Of a DNA stretch of 46,673 nt, positions 36,689 through 45,253 are shown piece after piece. The stretch spans positions 1 through 46,673 of the forward strand of contig URYK01000022.1 in the NCBI GenBank assembly GCA_900552125.1. The letters run 5' to 3'. This stretch comes from an uncultured Solobacterium sp. (GTDB taxonomy: Bacteria > Bacillota_I > Bacilli_A > Erysipelotrichales > Erysipelotrichaceae). Numbering within the stretch: the first letter of the stretch is position 1; every line of letters begins with the position of its first letter. A program made the translations under genes and the position numbers. The notes under the pieces were generated by a model that saw only the letters and a list, made by a program, of their open reading frames with translations, searched no databases and was not told where the DNA came from.

Positions 36689-36717
36689 AACCAGTCTTTT
36701 TACAGGGCTGGTTTTTC
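36689..36717 (+). terminator. Terminator after the VirB6-like gene
   Basis: AACCAGTC (36689-36696) pairs with GGCTGGTT (36706-36713), one G-U pair, followed by TTTC. Probably partial, since transfer genes continue downstream. Confidence 0.65.
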
Positions 36718-36744
36718 TATTGAAAGAAAGGAGCTTAACAATCA

Positions 36745-37518
36745 ATGAAATCATTAAAAGATTACGAAAGTATTAAGGAATTTATCGAACTGCTAGAATA
36801 TCAGGGGATGAATAACGAAAAAAAGCAATTGGAGTTTATTATTGATTATGTTGATACAACAGAAAAACAGCTAAATGCTGTGCTCAATGAACTTCAGAAT
36901 GTAAGAATAGAACTAGGAACCATTCAACAAAAAACATTAAAAGCAACTGCACTTCGTACTGTAGAAAATGTGACTGATAAAGTCAATCTTGCTAAAGATA
37001 ATATCATCAAGACTGAAGAATTCATTAAAACCACTATTGAACATGGTATCAAAGAATTCAAATCAAAAGGAAAAGATGCTTTAGTTTCGACTATGAAAGT
37101 CCTAAATGTTAAAGGATTGCTACAAAAATGTCAGCATTACTTTGACAAGATTCAGCAATCTGCTGATAAATCAATAGATACCCTTACACGATTAGGAAAT
37201 GAGATTCATCAAGTCAATAATCATTTCAAGAATATCGGTCGTATCATTATCGGAAAAGATCCAATTGCATTCAAACAAAGAAATCACGATAAAGGAGTTA
37301 TCAGTCTAACACAAAATGGACTTTTCAAGGTCATGGAAAAAATGACTTGTTTATCTGCAAAAACAAAAGAAAACATAAAAAAAATAAATAAGCAAGAACA
37401 AGAGCTAACATCAAGAACTTCATCTCAAAAAAAATCTGTAAAGAAAACATTAAACGATTTAAAGAAAACTGTTTCCAATAATCAAAAACATAATGAAATA
37501 CTTCACGATGAAAGATAA
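36745..37518 (+). CDS. Coiled-coil element protein (DUF6674-like)
   Basis: 257 residues, mostly helical coiled coil with no membrane segment. The opening LKDYESIKEFIELLEYQGMN and YVDTTEKQLNAVLNELQNVR recall the DUF6674 family of Firmicute mobile elements (from memory, unverified). It lies within the secretion gene block between VirB6 and PrgI. It ends HDER through ATGAAAGATAA, but no gene starting there follows; an HNH-like cargo gene intervenes. Confidence 0.65.
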   Translation: MKSLKDYESIKEFIELLEYQGMNNEKKQLEFIIDYVDTTEKQLNAVLNELQNVRIELGTIQQKTLKATALRTVENVTDKVNLAKDNIIKTEEFIKTTIEHGIKEFKSKGKDALVSTMKVLNVKGLLQKCQHYFDKIQQSADKSIDTLTRLGNEIHQVNNHFKNIGRIIIGKDPIAFKQRNHDKGVISLTQNGLFKVMEKMTCLSAKTKENIKKINKQEQELTSRTSSQKKSVKKTLNDLKKTVSNNQKHNEILHDER

Positions 37519-37608
37519 TTTTCTTAATTTATTCAAATATTATATAATTTATGAATATTTTCTCTTATAATATTCTTGATTAATACATCTAAAGAAAGGG
37601 TGAAATCA

Positions 37609-38640
37609 ATGTGTATTTATTACAAAAAAAATTTTAAAAAAGTTAAAAATCGAGAACATATTTTTCCTGCCTTTTTAGGTGGTAAAAAAACTTTACCTCT
37701 AGGTTATGTTTCAGATGAAGCTAATCAGCTATTCTCTTCTTTAGAAAAAAAAGCATCTCTCAATTCAGTTATCTCACTGGATAGAAAATTTTTTGGCCCT
37801 GGAAAAAGAGGCAGTAATAAATTAGGATCTCCAGTCGTTCATATTGGAAACATAAACGATAGAGTTGGACTATATTTTATTTTTAAAGGAATTTCTCACA
37901 TATGTCCACATATCTTTATAAAAAAAGATTTGGGTAATATTATTTATTCCCAAGATAACAATGACTCATGTTATGAGAAATCTATTAAACTCAAAGATTT
38001 CATTGATCAATTAGCAAAATTTAATGGTCATTTTGTTAATCTACAAAGCAACCTATTGAATAAAGATGAGTTATTGATTGGATACATTAAAAATAAATTT
38101 TTTATTGGTCATTCGCCAAATTCAACACTTGAAGCCGAAGATATATTTTCAATAATTCAACGATTGAAAAATCATTATAAAATTGAATCTTATAATATTT
38201 CTAATGAATCCCCTAAAATAGAAATACCGATTATCGTAAACGAAGAAGATAGTAGACTTTTTGCAAAAATCGGATTCAATGCATTAGCATATTTAAAAGG
38301 TTATGATTACGTTATGCAAGATTGCTTTGATTATATTAGAAATTATATAATAGGAAAAGGTAAATACCCCTATAGCACAATACCTACTAAAAAGAACCCT
38401 TTAAATTTTATTGATGGAAAATTTCATTATTGTATATTTACTCAACAAAAACATCATTTATATGCAACCATATGCTTATACAATTCTTGGTGCAGAATTT
38501 TTGACTTTGGAGAAGTGAATGATAAAGATAAAACATTTGAACCTTTTGGTTTGGTTTGTGATTGGCAAAATGATAAAGAAATGAAATTCATGGAGTTTCT
38601 ACTAGATAAATTAAATAATATTTCTGATAATAATTTTTAG
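37609..38640 (+). CDS. HNH-endonuclease-like cargo protein
   Basis: 343 residues. The start MCIYYKKNFKKVKNREHIFP followed by AFLGGKKTLP resembles HNH_5-type proteins (usual pattern C-x-x-C ... S-x-EHI-x-P-x-x-LGG) and GYVSDEANQLFSSLEK continues that family look, but only one Cys of the first CxxC is present. Nuclease activity is therefore doubtful. The body is unrecognised. It is AT-rich, has its own AGAAAGGGTG site and a terminator, and interrupts the transfer operon, so it is probably acquired cargo, possibly defence-related. Confidence 0.6.
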   Translation: MCIYYKKNFKKVKNREHIFPAFLGGKKTLPLGYVSDEANQLFSSLEKKASLNSVISLDRKFFGPGKRGSNKLGSPVVHIGNINDRVGLYFIFKGISHICPHIFIKKDLGNIIYSQDNNDSCYEKSIKLKDFIDQLAKFNGHFVNLQSNLLNKDELLIGYIKNKFFIGHSPNSTLEAEDIFSIIQRLKNHYKIESYNISNESPKIEIPIIVNEEDSRLFAKIGFNALAYLKGYDYVMQDCFDYIRNYIIGKGKYPYSTIPTKKNPLNFIDGKFHYCIFTQQKHHLYATICLYNSWCRIFDFGEVNDKDKTFEPFGLVCDWQNDKEMKFMEFLLDKLNNISDNNF

Positions 38641-38671
38641 CAGTTGTTCTTTATGATTAACTGCTTTTTTA
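38639..38671 (+). terminator. Terminator of the HNH-like cargo gene
   Basis: AGCAGTT (38639-38645, overlapping the stop codon) pairs with AACTGCT (38659-38665), followed by TTTTT. Confidence 0.7.
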
Positions 38672-38695
38672 TTTTCACTGAATGGAGGAATATAG

Positions 38696-38911
38696 ATGAA
38701 TGATATTTTTGCAGATATGCACTCTAGAATAAATGTTACGTATATCTCAGACCTACCCTATCATAAACATCATGTTCTTTTAGAAATGAAAAAGATGGAT
38801 CTTAGTATCTATACAGATAAGCAACTTGAAGATTTTTCTTACTATGTATTCAAAATTCAATTTAAAAAGTTAAAAAAATTATTGAAGAAAGGATTGGTTG
38901 AATGGAAATAA
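38696..38911 (+). CDS. Small unknown transfer-operon protein
   Basis: 71 residues, soluble, with a basic end (FKKLKKLLKKGLVEWK). TGGAGGAA precedes the ATG, and the end overlaps the PrgI gene by 10 bases, so it is translated with the secretion genes. No domain recognised. Confidence 0.65.
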   Translation: MNDIFADMHSRINVTYISDLPYHKHHVLLEMKKMDLSIYTDKQLEDFSYYVFKIQFKKLKKLLKKGLVEWK

Positions 38912-39297
38912 AAGTAAACAAGGAAATAAGAAACTATACTGAAAGCATTGCCTTTGGACTCAACCTTAGACAATGTTTTTTTTCTGTAATAGCTTGCATA
39001 GTTGCAGTAGCAATCTACTTTCTATTTATAGATTATCTAGGAATTGAAATGACAAGCTGGTGCTGTATGCTAGGAGCTGCCCCATTTGCAGCTCTAGGAT
39101 TTATCAATTATCAGGGAATGAACGCTGAACAAATTTTTATAACCATCATTCGTTCATTGATCCTGCAATATACAGATCTTATTGATCAACCATACAATCT
39201 CTATTACGAAATCACAAAAGATTATATTGATAGAAGACAAAAGGAAGGTGTGAAAAAGAATGTTAAAAAGCTACGTAAAAATAAAAAAACAAAATAA
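38902..39297 (+). CDS. PrgI-family (VirB3-like) membrane protein
   Basis: 131 residues. Two adjacent membrane helices (about 27-47 IACIVAVAIYFLFIDYLG and about 52-68 WCCMLGAAPFAALGFI) follow a short N-terminal strand region. Size and layout are those of PrgI/VirB3, the inner-membrane partner of VirB4. The C-terminus is strongly basic (KKNVKKLRKNKKTK) and its gene overlaps virB4 by 38 bases, as usual for this pair. Confidence 0.85.
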   Translation: MEIKVNKEIRNYTESIAFGLNLRQCFFSVIACIVAVAIYFLFIDYLGIEMTSWCCMLGAAPFAALGFINYQGMNAEQIFITIIRSLILQYTDLIDQPYNLYYEITKDYIDRRQKEGVKKNVKKLRKNKKTK

Positions 39298-41623
39298 AGA
39301 GAAAATACACGTACCAAGAAGTGCACAACAGACAATTCCAATTGATACTGTCTATGAAGATGGTATCTTTCGCATGGGAACACGTTATTCAAAGACATAT
39401 CGCTTTATAGACATCAACTACTCCATCGCTTCTGAAGAAAGCAAGGAAAATATCATCAAGAACTATAAGGACATCCTAAACTCATTTGATTCTACGGTTA
39501 CAGTTAAAATCACAATCAATAATCATAAAATTGATCTTGCCCAGTTCAAGAATGATGTATTATTAAAACTCAAAAATGATGAAAGATATGACCGATTTAT
39601 AAGAGAATATAATCAGATGCTTCTGGAAAACATGGCAAGATGTGAAAACATCATACAGGAAAAATACATTACAGTTACCTGCTATAAGAAAGATGTAACG
39701 GATGCAAGAATATTCTTTTCAAGATTGTTCAATGATCTTTCTGCTCATTTTTCACGATTAGGTTCAGCCCTGATTGAACTTAACCTGAACGAAAGATTAA
39801 AGATACTTCATGATTTCTATAGAAATGGCGAAGAAGAATATTTTGATTTTGAATTATCATACAATGCAAAAAATGGCCGCTCATTCAAAGATGACATCTG
39901 TCCAAGAGCGCCTATATTCAAAAATAAGCATTTCCAGTTGGGTGATAAATATGGCCGAGTATTATACATCTCCAAATATCCTCAATTCTTAAAAGATAAA
40001 ATTGTTGCTGACCTATGTTCTATCAATAAAAATCTTATGTATTCAATGGATATTATCTCCATACCAACTGATGAAGCAGTAACAGAAACAGAAAACAGAC
40101 TACTAGGCATTGCAACCAATATTGCTAATTATTCCCGTAAACAGGCTGCAAATAACAACTTCGCAGGCAGTATTCCCTATGATATGGAAAAGCAGCAGGA
40201 AGAAATCAAGGAATTTTTAGATGATTTAACTGTAAGAGATGAAAAAATGATGCTGGTTAATATTACAATCGTTCATCTGGCAGATTCATTAGAAGAATTG
40301 GATGCAGATACAGAAGTCTTAAAATCTATCGCACGTTCCAATGTCTGCGAGTTAACTCCACTTTTCTTTGCAAGCAGACAATTGGATGGGCTTCTCACAA
40401 CACTTCCAATTGGTATCAATCGTCTTGATACTATGGTTCGTACTCTTTTAACTGAAAGTGTTGCTGCCTTTATGCCTTTTCGTGCACAAGAAATTATGGA
40501 AAAAGGTGGTGTCTGGTATGGGAACAACGCAATCACTAACAACATGATCATTTGTAACAAAGAAAATCTTAAAAATCCTAACGCTTTTGTTTTAGGCGTT
40601 CCAGGTGCTGGAAAGTCTTTCTTAGTAAAACAAGAAATCGAATTAGCTATGGCTTCTAGTGATGATGATATTCTAATCTGCGATCCTGAAGGCGAATATG
40701 ACATCATCATGCAGGAATTTGGTGGTGAAATTATAGAGATCTATGCTGGTGGCAAGGACTATATCAACGCTATGGATATAACACTTGGTTACGGTGACTC
40801 TGGAGATCCATATAAAGATAAGGCTCAATTTATTTTATCATTGATTGAAAGTGCCAATCGAGGAACTGTTTCATTGGAAGAACGAAGTATACTGGATAGA
40901 TGTATCAATATCGTTTATCAGAAGTACGAAAAAACCAGTATCATGCCAACTCTAAAGACATTAAGAGAAACTCTCATTCAACAGCCAGAATCACAGGCAA
41001 AGTCACTAGCATTAAAGATGGAACTATTCACAATTGGCTCTATGGATTTGTTTGCACATCAAACAAATGTCAATACAAAAAGTCGTGTCATTTCCTACAA
41101 CATTCATAAACTGGATAAGAACATGAAAACAATGGGACTTCTTGTCATCACCGATCAGATCATCAACAGAGTCAATGAAAACTGGAAGAATGGAAAAAGA
41201 ACACACATCTTCCTAGATGAATTTCATGTTGTCTACAGCAATCCTGAAAGTGCGACCTTTTTCAACTCTGCATGGCGTCAGTTCCGTAAAAGAGATGCGT
41301 TTCCAACAGGAATCACTCAAAACGTAGAATATCTCCTGAAAGATGAAGAAGCACGTTCAATTCTATCCAATACTGAATTTATCGTTATGCTGAATCAGGC
41401 AGCCAAAGATAGAGAACAGCTTGCTAAACTATTAAAAATAAGTGATGAACAGATGAGTTTCATTACCAATTCTCAACCAGGTTCAGGACTTATCAAACAT
41501 GGTCCAAATCTAGTTCCATTTATCAACAAAATACCAAAACATACATTTATGTATCAGACTAATACAACTAATCCAAATGATAGAAAAGAAAAACTTGTTC
41601 AACAGGGACTGCTTAAAAGGTAG
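39260..41623 (+). CDS. virB4: VirB4/TraE-type secretion ATPase
   Basis: 787 residues. The N-terminal VirB4 domain (about 1-400) is followed by the ATPase core with Walker A VLGVPGAGKSFLVKQ near 440-454, DPEGEYDIIMQEFGG, and Walker B THIFLDEFHVVY near 648-659, plus the QNVEYLL and NTEFIVML blocks of TraE/VirB4 proteins. It powers assembly and substrate passage through the type IV channel (known). The start overlaps PrgI; the wall-hydrolase gene follows. Confidence 0.95.
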   Translation: MLKSYVKIKKQNKEKIHVPRSAQQTIPIDTVYEDGIFRMGTRYSKTYRFIDINYSIASEESKENIIKNYKDILNSFDSTVTVKITINNHKIDLAQFKNDVLLKLKNDERYDRFIREYNQMLLENMARCENIIQEKYITVTCYKKDVTDARIFFSRLFNDLSAHFSRLGSALIELNLNERLKILHDFYRNGEEEYFDFELSYNAKNGRSFKDDICPRAPIFKNKHFQLGDKYGRVLYISKYPQFLKDKIVADLCSINKNLMYSMDIISIPTDEAVTETENRLLGIATNIANYSRKQAANNNFAGSIPYDMEKQQEEIKEFLDDLTVRDEKMMLVNITIVHLADSLEELDADTEVLKSIARSNVCELTPLFFASRQLDGLLTTLPIGINRLDTMVRTLLTESVAAFMPFRAQEIMEKGGVWYGNNAITNNMIICNKENLKNPNAFVLGVPGAGKSFLVKQEIELAMASSDDDILICDPEGEYDIIMQEFGGEIIEIYAGGKDYINAMDITLGYGDSGDPYKDKAQFILSLIESANRGTVSLEERSILDRCINIVYQKYEKTSIMPTLKTLRETLIQQPESQAKSLALKMELFTIGSMDLFAHQTNVNTKSRVISYNIHKLDKNMKTMGLLVITDQIINRVNENWKNGKRTHIFLDEFHVVYSNPESATFFNSAWRQFRKRDAFPTGITQNVEYLLKDEEARSILSNTEFIVMLNQAAKDREQLAKLLKISDEQMSFITNSQPGSGLIKHGPNLVPFINKIPKHTFMYQTNTTNPNDRKEKLVQQGLLKR

Positions 41624-41660
41624 TCCTTTCATCTTTTTATAGAAAGGAGTTGATAACATC

Positions 41661-43274
41661 ATGAATGAACTCAAGAAAAAAACAGAAAACAGGGAAATTA
41701 AAAGTAAAGACAAAATCGTAGATGTACGAAAGCATATTAAAAATATTACTATACATTCAAAAAATAACAGCAATGTTGATGAAAAGGAAGCACAGAACAC
41801 ATATGCTGTTGATAATATATCCAAAGAAGGAAAAAAAGCTATAAGCAATGTAAAAGAACAATCATTAAAGAATGTAAAAAAAAAATATGCCAAAAGAAAA
41901 CAAAATAAGATTATTGAAAGCCAGAATCAAAATGCTTATACTTCTATCCCATCATCTTCTTCTCAACGTAAATCAGATAAAACAGTATCTGAAAACAATA
42001 CTCTTAATAAAAGAAAAACTGATTTAAAAATAAAAAAGGATTCGAAATCCCTGCCAATTAAAAATAAAAATATTACTATCAAAAAAGAAACAGCCAATCA
42101 AAAATCTTATCAACATAAGATAAGACGTTTTGTTAAATTGAGAAATTATAAACAAATAAAGGATTCTTCAAGGAATAGCAATCGTATCAAAAAAGGCACT
42201 CATTCAGCCCTAAAAACTTTAAAAGGATCTTTTATATTCATCAGAAGAACAGTACTCAATGTTTCCAATCTAGTAGGTGCTGGAATTTCTATAATATTGT
42301 TACTTGTACTCCTTCTTTTTATCGGTGTTTTTGCAGCTCTATCTGATAATTCGTCTGTTAGCTCTACAAATGCTCCACTAAGTGCAGAGGTATTGGCTTA
42401 CACTGATACGATAGAAAAATATGCGAAGCAATATGAAATGGAAGATTATGTTCCAATCATACAGGCAGTCATGATGCAGGAATCAGGTGGAAAAGGAACT
42501 GATCCTATGCAAAGTTCAGAATGTCCTTATAATACAAAATACCCAAATAAACCTAATGCTATACAAGAACCAGAGTATTCTATTGAGGTCGGCATACATT
42601 ATCTGTCAGAGTGCTTTAAATCAGCTCAAGTCAGGGACTGCTTTGATAATGAACATATCTTTTTAGCTTTACAGGGCTATAACTATGGTAATGGTTATAT
42701 AGACTGGGCAGTTAAAAACTTTGGAGGATATTCTAAAGCCAACGCTAAAGTATTTTCAGATCAGAAGAAAGCAGAACTAGGTACTGATGTCTATGGTGAT
42801 CCAAATTATGTTGAACATGTCATGCGATATGTTTCTCTTGGATTCGGCAATTATCGTGAACAGCCTAATTTTGATAATATGGAGGCATGGGGGACTAACA
42901 ATCCCTATTCAAGAGCAAATCTTTATGGCCAATGCACTTGGTTTGCTTGGGGACGTTTCTATGAAATCTATGGATATTCTCCCGGATTTATTGGTGATGG
43001 TTGGAAATGTGTTGACCAGTTATTACAGGCACATCCAGATAAGTTTATAAAATCTAATGAACCAGCAGTTGGTGCAGTATTCTCCTGTATTGGAAGAAAT
43101 CATGTTGGAATAGTTATAAGCTGGGATGGAAAGAATATCACCATTCAGGAAGGAAATTTAGATGGAGTTACCAACACATTTGTAGAAGCAAAAAAAGATT
43201 GGCATACAGCAACCTACTCATTAGAGCAATTTCGCGTCAAATGTAAGGGAGTAGTATTTGCTAATCCTAAATAA
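41661..43274 (+). CDS. Bifunctional peptidoglycan hydrolase (lysozyme-like plus CHAP), VirB1-like
   Basis: 537 residues. A ~195-residue Lys/Asn-rich cytoplasmic region comes first, then one membrane helix (about 205-228, AGISIILLLVLLLFIGVFAA). Outside the cell, a lysozyme-like domain (about 245-390) has the catalytic Glu274 in VMMQESGGKG, and a CHAP domain (about 415-535) has Cys425 in GQCTWFAWGR and His481 in RNHVGIVI. This CwlT-like arrangement cuts the wall to let the transfer channel through (family knowledge). AGAAAGGAG precedes the ATG. It is the last gene of the transfer operon. The long cytoplasmic tail is larger than usual. Confidence 0.92.
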   Translation: MNELKKKTENREIKSKDKIVDVRKHIKNITIHSKNNSNVDEKEAQNTYAVDNISKEGKKAISNVKEQSLKNVKKKYAKRKQNKIIESQNQNAYTSIPSSSSQRKSDKTVSENNTLNKRKTDLKIKKDSKSLPIKNKNITIKKETANQKSYQHKIRRFVKLRNYKQIKDSSRNSNRIKKGTHSALKTLKGSFIFIRRTVLNVSNLVGAGISIILLLVLLLFIGVFAALSDNSSVSSTNAPLSAEVLAYTDTIEKYAKQYEMEDYVPIIQAVMMQESGGKGTDPMQSSECPYNTKYPNKPNAIQEPEYSIEVGIHYLSECFKSAQVRDCFDNEHIFLALQGYNYGNGYIDWAVKNFGGYSKANAKVFSDQKKAELGTDVYGDPNYVEHVMRYVSLGFGNYREQPNFDNMEAWGTNNPYSRANLYGQCTWFAWGRFYEIYGYSPGFIGDGWKCVDQLLQAHPDKFIKSNEPAVGAVFSCIGRNHVGIVISWDGKNITIQEGNLDGVTNTFVEAKKDWHTATYSLEQFRVKCKGVVFANPK

Positions 43275-43648
43275 TGATGAAATTATAAAGGTATATTAGA
43301 TTAATTATAATTTTTAAAATGCTTAAAAATGTCATTATCAGATTTTATTATCCTTATTTAAACAATAAATTGAAAATTTAGAGTTATACAAAACACACTT
43401 CAAGGAGTAGCAAATTATATAATAGTGAAACCAAAAATTTTATACATGTTCTGATAATGTAACATTTAAATTAATAATAATTAAAACAACATAAGAAAAT
43501 AAAATAAAAAACACAAAAATCATACTGTAAAAAAGGACTATGTTATAGGTAATTTAAAATTCATAACGCTAGATTTTAAATTACCTATAAAACAAGGAAG
43601 AATCAAAGAAAACGAACAAATCAATTAATTTAATTCTTCCTACTTATG
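43275..43648. other. Convergent intergenic region at the end of the transfer module
   Basis: 374 AT-rich bases between the last transfer gene (plus strand) and the ABC operon (minus strand). The only strong structure is the 18-bp inverted repeat at 43543-43590. No integrase, att core or tRNA gene was found. Confidence 0.5.
43543..43590. repeat. Perfect 18-bp inverted repeat
   Basis: TTATAGGTAATTTAAAAT (43543-43560) and ATTTTAAATTACCTATAA (43573-43590) with a 12-base spacer. On the minus strand a T6 tract follows eight bases after the stem. It could be a terminator for the convergent operons, or a recombination or protein-binding site. Confidence 0.75.
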
Positions 43649-44131
43649 TTAATGATATAATAAAGTAATTGCTCCTCTTATAAAAATGCATATCATTAGT
43701 GCTATTATAAATGTATTAGTACTTAATTTTTTATACATAATAATCATAAATACTCCTAAAAATAATTCAATGGCTACAGTTACTATAAGTCCTAAAACAC
43801 AAATATCATTATATAATATCAAATCAGAACAAACTGATAAAACAATAAAAATGACAATAAACTTAACAACTCTTTTAATCAACATCTTATTAAATTCTTT
43901 TTTTCCAACTCTTATCAATGAAAATAAATCTATTTCTATATATTGTTCTATACAATCAAATGATATTTTCAAATAAAAATAATTAATTAAAATATTGATT
44001 GCTATATATATAGCTCTGCTTGGAAAAAAATATTTTATATCATTATAATCTTGAAATGAAATATGAAATGTAAATGAACAAGCAAATAATATAATGAAGA
44101 TATAAGTGTAATTTTTTAATATTTTCTTCAC
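43649..44131 (-). CDS. Small membrane protein of the ABC operon
   Basis: 160 residues with four or five membrane helices (IFIILFACSFTFHISFQ, AIYIAINILINYFYLKI, FIVIFIVLSVCSDLILY, and others) and little else. GTG start overlapping the ATPase stop (GTGA). It is last in the four-gene transporter unit and may be a second permease half or an immunity protein. No family recognised. Confidence 0.65.
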   Translation of the reverse strand: MKKILKNYTYIFIILFACSFTFHISFQDYNDIKYFFPSRAIYIAINILINYFYLKISFDCIEQYIEIDLFSLIRVGKKEFNKMLIKRVVKFIVIFIVLSVCSDLILYNDICVLGLIVTVAIELFLGVFMIIMYKKLSTNTFIIALMICIFIRGAITLLYH

Positions 44132-44733
44132 TCAGATACTAACTTTCCATTTTCTAATAAAAACTTTTTTGAGTAAAGTATATTCGGTAACAAATCATGA
44201 GAAGCAATAATTACACTTTTTCCTTCTTCAATCAACATATTAACCATTCCTTCAAAAACTGTAATACTATCATCATCTAAACCTCTAGTTGGTTCATCAA
44301 ATAAAATTAAATTTTGATTTTCCATAACAGCTTGAATGATTCCCACCTTTTGCCTCATTCCAACTGAATAGCTTTTTAGCACAGAGCGATTGTTAAAATC
44401 TAAAAAATAATCATTACACAATTTAATAATTTTATGTTCATCATAATTATTTTTCAATGATCCTAAAAATTTTAGATTAAATTTTATAGATTCACTTTCT
44501 ATAAACCCAGGATTTTCTATCAACGCACCTATATGTGTGTTATCGCTTTTTGATATTATGCCTTCGTCAGCTTTTAAAATATCACATATAATTTTAAATA
44601 ACGTTGATTTTCCACAGCCATTTTTCCCATGTATATAAATACAGTCACCATTTTTAACTTCTAAGTTGATATTATCTAGTACAACATTTCCATTAAAACT
44701 TTTTTTAATATTGTTTAATTGTAGTAATAACAT
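44128..44733 (-). CDS. ABC transporter ATP-binding protein
   Basis: 201 residues. Walker A is HGKNGCGKSTLFK near 35-46, the signature is YSVGMRQKVGI near 122-132, Walker B is LILFDEPTRGLDD near 141-153, and the H-loop is IIASHD near 175-180. It is short, as is usual for peptide/bacteriocin export or immunity ATPases. It energises the two or three membrane proteins encoded around it. GAAGGAGG precedes the ATG. Confidence 0.92.
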   Translation of the reverse strand: MLLLQLNNIKKSFNGNVVLDNINLEVKNGDCIYIHGKNGCGKSTLFKIICDILKADEGIISKSDNTHIGALIENPGFIESESIKFNLKFLGSLKNNYDEHKIIKLCNDYFLDFNNRSVLKSYSVGMRQKVGIIQAVMENQNLILFDEPTRGLDDDSITVFEGMVNMLIEEGKSVIIASHDLLPNILYSKKFLLENGKLVSE

Positions 44734-44749
44734 ATTATAATTCCTCCTT

Positions 44750-45253
44750 CTAATAGATAAAAAATATATAATGGTAAATAAAATTTATAATAATGGGTAT
44801 AACAACAAATAAAACATTCGATTTTCTATTAAATTGTAGGAAAATAAAATTTGCCTCTATTAAATATAAAATTGTATTAACTATCAACAATCCTATTAAT
44901 AAACTAGTTGTATTTTCACCCCCATATATTCCTAATAAAAAAACATAAAGAATTAGTGAAAAAATCAATGTACATACAGTCGCAAATAAATGTATTGTCC
45001 TTTTTGCATTTTTTAATCCCCATCTTGTAATAATATAATATTTTAGACCATTTATGACTTGTATTTTTTTATACAAAATCACAAAATAACAAACGTTTAT
45101 TATTAATGTAATATAATGACTCGTCAATAAAATATAAATAAAATTCACTTTTCCATTTAATTCAATTAACAAAGGCATTATTAATATTAATAGCATCAAT
45201 AAAATAAATTCATATTTTTTTATCAGCCCCAAAAATTTATTTATCATATACAT
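44750..45253 (-). CDS. ABC transporter membrane protein
   Basis: 167 residues with about five membrane helices (FILLMLLILIMPLLIELN, FATVCTLIFSLILYVFLLG, and others). Overlaps the preceding permease gene by 17 bases and is followed by the ATPase gene. Start ATG 45253 follows AAAGGAAAG. Probably a permease half of the transporter. Confidence 0.7.
   Translation of the reverse strand: MYMINKFLGLIKKYEFILLMLLILIMPLLIELNGKVNFIYILLTSHYITLIINVCYFVILYKKIQVINGLKYYIITRWGLKNAKRTIHLFATVCTLIFSLILYVFLLGIYGGENTTSLLIGLLIVNTILYLIEANFIFLQFNRKSNVLFVVIPIIINFIYHYIFFIY

Noticed and set aside
40273..40710. 145-codon minus-strand ORF inside virB4
   Set aside because: Antisense to the Walker A region of virB4; a shadow frame.
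41510..41893. 127-codon minus-strand ORF with hydrophobic translation
   Set aside because: Antisense to the Lys-rich start of the wall hydrolase; Lys/Asn codons read backwards give Phe/Ile/Leu.
43686..43976. 96-codon plus-strand ORF opposite the small membrane protein gene
   Set aside because: Antisense to a gene translationally coupled to the ABC ATPase; no ribosome site.
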